From IMG/VR virus record IMGVR_UViG_3300048592_000389, positions 1-35,422 of that record: DNA of 35,422 nucleotides, one strand, 5' to 3'. The position numbers were made by a program, and so were the translations under genes. Shown one piece after another: positions 30,223 through 35,422 of the stretch (position 1 is the stretch's first letter; each line of letters begins with the position of its first letter). Origin of the DNA: a virus. The notes below the pieces were generated by a model. That model did no database searches. It was not told the DNA's origin and saw only the letters and a program-made list of their open reading frames with translations.

Positions 30223-30950
30223 GCAAGGCCAAGGCAAAGGCCGACAGCGGAGTCACGCCCGGCAGCGAGCTCGCGGTGGGGGCTCTCGAGGGGTACGCGA
30301 TTGCGAACTTCGACCCGACGGAGCTGCGCGAGATCGTCGCGTCGAACCTCTCGGGCGGCGTGCCGACGGAGTTCGACTTCCCGCGCCTCAAGGTCCCGAA
30401 CACGGGGGCGCCCGGGAAGTGGACGGTCGAGACGCTCGATGGCGAGGAGCAAGTGCCTGCGATCGAGGGGGTGATCGTCGGCTGGACCGAGCGGCGCAAC
30501 CGCTGGGAGAAGAGCTACGACGAAACCGGCGGAGGGGAGCCCCCGGTCTGTACGTCGCCGGACGGCCTCGTCGGCTACGGGAATCCGGGCGGGGACTGCA
30601 CCGCTTGCACGTTCGCGAAGTTCGGCTCGAAGGGAGAGAAGCCGCTGTGCCGGCAGTCGCGAGCGCTCGCGATGCTTCAGAGGGACGCGATCCTGCCGGC
30701 GATCGTGCAGGTTCCGGCGACGTCGCTGCGCCCCGTGCGCGCCTACTTCATGCAGCTCACGACGCGCGGCGCCCGCTTCTTCGACGTCATCACGCGCCTC
30801 GAGCTCACGAAGGGCCCGAAAAGCTGGATCATCAAGCCGGTCGCCGCGGGTAAGCTCGGCGACGGCGACAAGCCCCGGGTGCGCCCCATCGTGACCCAGA
30901 TGGAGGAGGTGCTCCGGAAGATGCAGATCGCTCCCGCCGAGGAGGGGTAG
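30219..30950 (+). CDS. Conserved-type early phage protein, possible ssDNA-binding
   Basis: A 243-residue protein. It has FDFPRLKVPN and GVIVGWTERRNRWEKSY in the first half, a Cys cluster (CTACTFAKFGSKGEKPLC) in the middle, and a beta-rich C-terminus with RPVRAYFMQLT. The layout, early position beside helicase and PrimPol genes, and an acidic tail (MEEVLRKMQIAPAEEG) are compatible with a single-strand DNA-binding or recombination accessory protein, as I recall of similar phage proteins. The Cys cluster suggests a metal. ATG 30219 overlaps the previous stop; the upstream open frame to 30180 has no support. Confidence 0.6.
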   Translation: MSKAKAKADSGVTPGSELAVGALEGYAIANFDPTELREIVASNLSGGVPTEFDFPRLKVPNTGAPGKWTVETLDGEEQVPAIEGVIVGWTERRNRWEKSYDETGGGEPPVCTSPDGLVGYGNPGGDCTACTFAKFGSKGEKPLCRQSRALAMLQRDAILPAIVQVPATSLRPVRAYFMQLTTRGARFFDVITRLELTKGPKSWIIKPVAAGKLGDGDKPRVRPIVTQMEEVLRKMQIAPAEEG

Positions 30951-30973
30951 AGGACGTTCGGGTCCGAAGCCTT

Positions 30974-31013
30974 GGGCTCGGCCGGGACCTGACTGGCCGG
31001 GCCCTCTTCTCCT
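30974..31013 (+). terminator. Terminator-like hairpin before the PrimPol gene
   Basis: GGGCTCGGCC (30974-30983) can pair over 10 bp, with one G-U, with GGCCGGGCCC (30995-31004), followed by TCTTCTCCT. The T-run is mixed with C, so termination may be partial and serve to lower expression of the replication genes downstream. Confidence 0.5.
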
Positions 31014-31028
31014 GGGGGGGGGTGAGGG

Positions 31029-32564
31029 GTGTCGATTCCTGGGCTGGACGTTCCGGCGATCGCCGAGCTGGCCGCGCGCCCGCAATGGGTGTGCTGGCGA
31101 TACGAGACGCGCGCCGGGAAGCCCACGAAGGTCCCCATCACGCCAAGCGGAACGCCAGCCTCCGTCACGAACCCGCGCACGTGGTCTAGCTTCGCCGATG
31201 CGTGCGAGGCGGTGGTTCGGAACGAGACGCTCGAGGGCGTCGGCTACGTACTCTCCCCTGGCGACCCGTACGTCGGTATCGACCTCGATGGGTGCCTCGA
31301 CGCGAAGGGCGTCCCCAACGCGATCGCCTGCGAGTTCATCGACTCGCTCGGGTCCTACGCAGAGGTCACCCCCAGCGGGCGCGGCCTGCACGTGTGGATC
31401 AGGGCGTCGCTTCCTGGCGGCCGCGGTCGCCGGAAAGGGCAGATCGAGGTCTACGCAGAGGCCAGATACCTCACCGTCACCGGGAAGCAGTTCGGCGACG
31501 CAGAGACGATCGAGGAGCGCTCCCCGCAGCTTGCCGAGCTCGTGAAGCGGCACCTTGGCGAAGAGGCAACGCAGCGAGCGCAGGGACCCGGGGTGCTCGA
31601 GGGCGTTCGCGTCGATCGTGACTCCGAGCCCCCGTCCGCGAAGCTCTCCGCCATCCTCGCAAATGATCGCAAGTTCAAGCGGACCTGGGAGCGCAACCGC
31701 CCAGACCTGCGAGACGACCCCTCGAGCCTCGACGCGTCGCTGGCCTACCTCGCCGCGAGTGCGGACTGGTCGAAGCAAGAGATCGTGAACCTCCTCATTG
31801 CATTCAACCGGGATTCGGGGCGCATCGCCAAGGTGCTGCGCACTGACAGCAACGGGGTCTACGACTACCTGCAAAGGACGCTGGAATGGTCGCTGCGCGC
31901 TGTGCGCTGCCAGGATTCCGAGCGGACCATGATCGAGGGTCTCGCCGAGCAGCAGGACGAAGAGCGCTACGACGCGGCGGCGCAGGAGAGCTCCGATCAT
32001 CTCCTGCAAGAGGTGAGCGCGGACCTGGGGCTCCCGATCAAGCGCGTGATCCAGCGCGGCCTCGAGACGCCACGGTACTACGTCGTGATCGGCGACGCGG
32101 AGGTGAACCTCGGCGGCCCGTCGTCGCTGCTCAATCAGAATGCGTTCCAGGCGGCGATTCTCGGCACGACGCGGACCATCATGAAGCCGCTGAAGACTCC
32201 GAAGTGGCTTCGCATCGTCCAAAGGATGGTGCGCGCCGCGGAGCTCGAGGACGTTGGCGAGGGGGAGTCGCGCCACCAGACACGGCAGCTTCTCGTTGAC
32301 CTCTTGCACCGCGAGCCGCCGGCAGAGGCGACCGACGACAAGGTACTGAGCGGCGTAACGGTCTCGAAGGACGACGCGACCTACATCGCCGTGAAATCAC
32401 TCCTCGCGATCGCCCGGAACTGGTGGGGCGAGAACCTGAGCGTTCGACAGCTCTGCGAGCGGCTTCGCGAAGTGGGCTGTGAGCCGCAAGCCCTGCCGGC
32501 GAAGACACCGGAAGGGAAGGTGACGACGCGTAGCTATTGGAGAGTCCCGAATGGACTCGTCTAG
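31029..32564 (+). CDS. Primase-polymerase (PrimPol, AEP-type)
   Basis: A 511-residue protein with an archaeo-eukaryotic primase domain in residues about 15-170. The sequence shows NPRTWSSFADA (48-58), the catalytic pair GIDLDGC (D85, D87), the nucleotide site TPSGRGLHVWI (H121), and the third acidic region QIEVYAEARYLTVTG (E140). The C-terminal half is helical with a winged-helix-like end and no Walker A site, so it is not a helicase. It would prime phage DNA synthesis beside the two helicases. GTG 31029 follows a run of G; it overlaps the next gene by 14 bp. Confidence 0.85.
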   Translation: MSIPGLDVPAIAELAARPQWVCWRYETRAGKPTKVPITPSGTPASVTNPRTWSSFADACEAVVRNETLEGVGYVLSPGDPYVGIDLDGCLDAKGVPNAIACEFIDSLGSYAEVTPSGRGLHVWIRASLPGGRGRRKGQIEVYAEARYLTVTGKQFGDAETIEERSPQLAELVKRHLGEEATQRAQGPGVLEGVRVDRDSEPPSAKLSAILANDRKFKRTWERNRPDLRDDPSSLDASLAYLAASADWSKQEIVNLLIAFNRDSGRIAKVLRTDSNGVYDYLQRTLEWSLRAVRCQDSERTMIEGLAEQQDEERYDAAAQESSDHLLQEVSADLGLPIKRVIQRGLETPRYYVVIGDAEVNLGGPSSLLNQNAFQAAILGTTRTIMKPLKTPKWLRIVQRMVRAAELEDVGEGESRHQTRQLLVDLLHREPPAEATDDKVLSGVTVSKDDATYIAVKSLLAIARNWWGENLSVRQLCERLREVGCEPQALPAKTPEGKVTTRSYWRVPNGLV

Positions 32565-34170
32565 GGTCTGGCAGGTCACGGGCCCCCCCGGCACCGGGAA
32601 GACGACCTACTTGTCCAGGCAGGTAGAGGCTGCCGCGAAGATGCGCGGAAGCGACAAGATCGTGGTCGCGAGCCTCACGAAGGCGGCCGCACACGAGATG
32701 GCGAGCCGCGGCGTGCCGATCCCAGAGGAGAACATCGGGACGCTGCACGCTCTCTGTTTCCGCTCACTCTTCCGCCCGAAGCTAACCGTTGGTCGCGAGG
32801 CGGAATGGAACGACTACGTCCGTACGAACGGGCTCCCCGAGGCGTGGAAGATCGGGAAGGCGTCGGACGACCTCGACAACGTGAAGCCAAGCGACGTCGT
32901 CCTCGACACGTTCGGCGCCGCATCGAAGCTCGAGCAGCTCGACCTGCTGCGCCATCGAGAGGTGCCCGCCGAGCGCTGGCCGATTGGCGTCCAGGCATTC
33001 GCGAAGGCATGGCGTGCGTGGAAGGACGAGGCGGAGCTGCTCGACTTCACCGACCTGCTCGAGGTGTGCGCCAGGGAAACGAGCTACGCGCCGGGACATC
33101 CCGAGGTGCTCGTCGGTGACGAGGTGCAGGACTGGAGCCGGCTCGAGACGCGCCTATTCCGCGACGTGTGGGGCAAGGCGGCGCAGTCCGTCGTCATGGC
33201 TGGCGACCCCGATCAGTGCTTGTACGAGTGGCGTGGCTCGGACCCGCGCATCTTCCTCGACTCGCCCGTGCCAGAGGAGAACCGCAGGGTGCTCGGCCAG
33301 AGCTACCGGGTGCCGGCCGCTGTTCACGAGCTCGCAACGCGTTGGATCGGGCAGATCGCAGAGCGGGCGCCCGTCGAGTACCACGCGCGGGACTTCCCCG
33401 GGTCGGTCACGTCGACCCGGGGCGACTGGCGCTCGCCGGAGCTCCTGCTCCCCGAGCTCGAGCGCTGGGTAGCCGCCGGCAAGAGCGTCATGATCCTCGG
33501 ATCCTGCGACTACATGCTGGCGCCGACGATTGCGACGCTGCGTCGCGAGGGGCTCCCGTTCTGGAACCCGTTCCGGAAGAAGCATGGCGGTTGGAACCCG
33601 CTGCGGCTCGGGTCGAAGCGACAGCGAACGGCGGTCTATCGCCTGCTCGCCTACCTGCGACCAAGCATGGAGGGTCGCGACTGGACCGGCGAGGAGATTC
33701 GGTCATGGGTCGAGCTCCTGAAGAGCGACGGACTCTTGCACCGCGGGGCGAAGCGCAAGATCGAGGCGTTCCCGGACGAGTGGAGATCCATCGAGTTCGA
33801 GTCCCTGTTTCGCAATCCTGCCGACGCACTCCGGGCGTACGACGGCGAGCTCGACTGGCTCGAAACGAACGCCTTGCCAAAGAGTCTCCAGGGTCTCAGG
33901 TTCCCGCTCGAAGTGGCACGAAAGCGCGGACCGGAAGCGCTCGAGAAGGACCCTCCCATCGTCGTCGGAACGATCCATAGCGTGAAGGGCGGGCAGGCAG
34001 ACGTCGTCGTTCTCTACCCGGACCTGTCCCGACTTGGCTTCGAGGAGTGGTCGTCTCGCGGTGGCCGGTCAGCCATCGTGCGCCTGTTCTACGTCGGCAT
34101 GACGCGAGCTCGAGAGAGTCTCGTGCTCGCCAGCCCGGCGTCGGCGTTTCACCCGAGGATTGCAGCATGA
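32551..34170 (+). CDS. UvrD/Rep-like (SF1) helicase
   Basis: A 539-residue SF1 helicase with motifs in order: I GPPGTGKT 11-18, II VGDEVQD 188-194, III AGDPDQCLYEWRGSD 217-231, IV QSYRVP 250-255, V GTIHSVKGGQADVVVL 473-488, VI YVGMTRARESL 514-524. Motif V carries the usual KG for helicases of the UvrD group. It is shorter than bacterial UvrD and lacks the long C-terminal extension, as in phage versions. The start overlaps PrimPol by 14 bp and the stop overlaps the next ATG. Confidence 0.9.
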   Translation: MDSSRVWQVTGPPGTGKTTYLSRQVEAAAKMRGSDKIVVASLTKAAAHEMASRGVPIPEENIGTLHALCFRSLFRPKLTVGREAEWNDYVRTNGLPEAWKIGKASDDLDNVKPSDVVLDTFGAASKLEQLDLLRHREVPAERWPIGVQAFAKAWRAWKDEAELLDFTDLLEVCARETSYAPGHPEVLVGDEVQDWSRLETRLFRDVWGKAAQSVVMAGDPDQCLYEWRGSDPRIFLDSPVPEENRRVLGQSYRVPAAVHELATRWIGQIAERAPVEYHARDFPGSVTSTRGDWRSPELLLPELERWVAAGKSVMILGSCDYMLAPTIATLRREGLPFWNPFRKKHGGWNPLRLGSKRQRTAVYRLLAYLRPSMEGRDWTGEEIRSWVELLKSDGLLHRGAKRKIEAFPDEWRSIEFESLFRNPADALRAYDGELDWLETNALPKSLQGLRFPLEVARKRGPEALEKDPPIVVGTIHSVKGGQADVVVLYPDLSRLGFEEWSSRGGRSAIVRLFYVGMTRARESLVLASPASAFHPRIAA

Positions 34171-34382
34171 GCGACAGAACCGCCTACGGATGCCTAGTCT
34201 ACGGACCCCTCAGCGGCCTGCTTCTCTGGGTAGCAATCGGTGCGATGGCGCTGCTGCTGCTCGGTTGCACGGAGCCGCCCGTGCCGGACCCGGTGACGGA
34301 GCTGCCGGAGCGATGCGAGTGGCCTCGGGTGCTCGGGTACATGGGTGACTGCCACCCGGCGCTGTCGGAGATCGAGCGATGA
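34167..34382 (+). CDS. Small lipoprotein in early region
   Basis: A 71-residue protein with a hydrophobic run GLLLWVAIGAMALLL followed by a lipobox LLGC (Cys34) and a Pro/Glu-rich mature part with two further Cys. The rather long N-terminal part before the hydrophobic core (MSDRTAYGCLVYGP) is unusual for a lipoprotein. It overlaps the helicase stop (ATGA). A small lipoprotein expressed early could exclude competing phages, but this is only a guess from position. Confidence 0.6.
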   Translation: MSDRTAYGCLVYGPLSGLLLWVAIGAMALLLLGCTEPPVPDPVTELPERCEWPRVLGYMGDCHPALSEIER

Positions 34383-34657
34383 GGTGGCTGGTGTCTGGAA
34401 CGTGGACTGGATACATCAGTTCGCAAATGCGAGAAGTGCATCGCGAGGTCGTGAAAGACCGAAAGCTGGCAGAGGCAATCCAGAAACTCGGCTCCATCCG
34501 GTACACCGACGGAACGAAACTCTACCTGTTCGTTCGGGAGTTGAACCGCAGCGAGCGAGTTAAAGCCATGGACAGCTACGGGTCATTGATTCGTGACTGC
34601 ATCAAGCATGGAGTGGACGCCGTTAGCGAACTGCCGACGGCGCGGGAGGTAGAGTGA
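34379..34657 (+). CDS. Hypothetical small early protein
   Basis: A 92-residue protein (ATG 34379 in the previous stop). It has a short beta-like start (RWLVSGTWTGYISSQ), a helical middle and ends in LPTAREVE. The last codons carry the GGGAGGT ribosome site of the next gene. I do not recognise it. Confidence 0.6.
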   Translation: MRWLVSGTWTGYISSQMREVHREVVKDRKLAEAIQKLGSIRYTDGTKLYLFVRELNRSERVKAMDSYGSLIRDCIKHGVDAVSELPTAREVE

Positions 34658-34968
34658 TGAAGATTTGGCTCGATGATGAGCGACCCGCGCCGGAGGGCTG
34701 GAGACATGTCAAGACCTTCGACGAGTTCCGCGTCGCCTTCGAGACGGGGCCGGTCGAGGCCGTGTCCTTCGACAATGACCTCGGATGGGGTCAGCGCGAG
34801 GGTTGGGAGATCGCGAACTGGCTGCGCGATGAGGTAGTAGCAGGTCGCATCACCGCGCCGATCAGTCTCCGCGTCCACACGGCCAACCCTGCGGCGCGCC
34901 CTCGCATCGAGGCGACGCTGCGAGAGATTCGTTCGCTTGCGCCAACGGCGCGGGAGGTGACGCGGTGA
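34657..34968 (+). CDS. cREC-type receiver-like protein
   Basis: A 103-residue protein with the motifs of a family I recall as cREC_REC (cyclic-phosphate processing receiver domain): MKIWLDDERPAPEGW at the start, VSFDNDLGWGQREGWEIANW in the middle and RVHTANPAARPRIEATL near the end. It keeps two acidic patches (DDE, DNDLG) and a HTANP loop. ATG 34657 was chosen over GTG 34654 because GGGAGGT ends 6 bp before it. The biochemical role is unproven; members have been linked to nucleotide or RNA-end chemistry in conflict systems, and here it could be a counter-defence gene. Confidence 0.75.
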   Translation: MKIWLDDERPAPEGWRHVKTFDEFRVAFETGPVEAVSFDNDLGWGQREGWEIANWLRDEVVAGRITAPISLRVHTANPAARPRIEATLREIRSLAPTAREVTR

Positions 34969-35114
34969 TCGGCGACCTACCTAGCCACGCAATCACCCTG
35001 GCCCTGCGCCGCTGCGGACGCTGGATCGTTTGCGACTGGGATGGGCGGTGGCGCAAGGTGGAACCGCTCCGGGAGCAAAGTCGGTGGGCCAGACTGAGGA
35101 GGATGTTTCGATGA
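34965..35114 (+). CDS. Small Arg/Trp-rich protein
   Basis: A 49-residue ORF (GTG 34965, GTGA overlap; GGAGGT ends 6 bp upstream). It is rich in Arg and Trp, with WIVCDWDGRWRKVEPL in its middle. It links two overlapping genes, so it is probably translated. No family is recognised. Confidence 0.55.
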   Translation: MIGDLPSHAITLALRRCGRWIVCDWDGRWRKVEPLREQSRWARLRRMFR

Positions 35115-35422
35115 GTACCGACGCGCGCCAGGAGGCGCTGACCGCCGACACGTTGGTCAAGATCACCGGCCTGAACGGCGAGGCGTATCACGGCGGCACC
35201 GGCAAGTGGCCACTCCCGCGCGGCAAGCGCCCCGGCGCATGGCTGCGAGTCACAGGGCCGCTGGTGCCGTGCAAGAATGGCCTTCACGTTTGCACTATCC
35301 GACAGGCGCTCGAATCGTGGTCCGGTCCTGCGATGTGGGTTGTGGAGACGCGCGGCGAGTCGATTGACCGCGGAAGCAATATCGTCGTGCGCGAGGCTCG
35401 CCTCCTCTCGCGCGTCGAGGAG
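35111..35422 (+). CDS. Partial gene: GLHVC-motif phage protein (3' end missing)
   Basis: The frame from ATG 35111 (overlapping the previous stop) is open to the end of the window, giving 104 residues. It contains PLPRGKRPGAW, VPCKNGLHVCTIRQALE and MWVVETRGESI, then VREARLLSRVEE. Small phage proteins with GxHxC followed by a WVxExRGE segment and an RxARL end occur in many genomes, as I recall, without a known function. Truncated by the window. Confidence 0.6.
   Translation, partial: MSTDARQEALTADTLVKITGLNGEAYHGGTGKWPLPRGKRPGAWLRVTGPLVPCKNGLHVCTIRQALESWSGPAMWVVETRGESIDRGSNIVVREARLLSRVEE

Noticed and set aside
30171-32309. 712-residue minus-strand frame opposite the PrimPol region
   Set aside because: Shadow of recognised PrimPol and early genes; it crosses a terminator-like hairpin.
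1-35422. tRNA or rRNA genes
   Set aside because: No cloverleaf-like stretch with the usual TTCGA-type arm was noticed by eye; a dedicated tRNA search would be decisive.

Overview
The window is a GC-rich stretch of a tailed-phage genome, most likely a temperate podovirus-like phage or its prophage. Almost every gene is on the plus strand, packed with 4-bp (ATGA/GTGA) or 1-bp overlaps, and the order is that of a phage: terminase, portal, scaffold, capsid, adaptor, collar fibre, tail nozzle, internal virion proteins, accessory genes, lysis, integrase, switch, replication. No tape measure, tube or sheath gene is visible; the run of adaptor, nozzle-like and large internal proteins fits a short-tailed phage. 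Signal peptides, lipobox proteins and a DGxDNDxDG calcium-type motif suggest a diderm, GC-rich host, possibly Myxococcota or a relative. The host assignment is inference.

Layout. 1-1707: left edge and small genes, including a zinc-ribbon candidate small terminase. 1707-8289: TerL, portal, scaffold-like, capsid and two small head genes, closed by a strong terminator at 8315-8351. 8362-17811: adaptor, collar fibre, nozzle-like protein, a compact overlapping-frame locus (12137-13075) and three large internal virion/ejection candidates. 17808-23405: an unusual run of exported proteins (Sec signal peptides, cysteines, Pro-rich linkers, beta-helix folds), with a tandem paralogue pair, a probable frameshift and a 65-bp duplication at a gene boundary. 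23436-25410: lysis-type genes (membrane coiled-coil protein, lysozyme-like protein, a holin-like/lipoprotein fusion, a lipoprotein). 25377-26776 (minus strand): tyrosine integrase and excisionase-like protein. 26777-27003: divergent control region with two TTGACA promoters and three copies of CGAAACGTTNC. 27004-35422: small HTH regulator, SNF2-type helicase, small early genes, HNH protein, primase-polymerase, UvrD-like helicase and a right-edge group of small accessory genes; the last is cut by the window end.

How it works together. The divergent region probably decides between int/xis expression to the left and the replication operon to the right. The early operon supplies helicases and a PrimPol, but no DNA polymerase or CI-like repressor is present in the window. 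The late operon packages DNA, builds the particle and ends in lysis. The secreted cassette sits inside the late operon, which is the most unexpected point: virion proteins are normally assembled in the cytoplasm, so these proteins either act at or outside the host envelope or join the particle after lysis.
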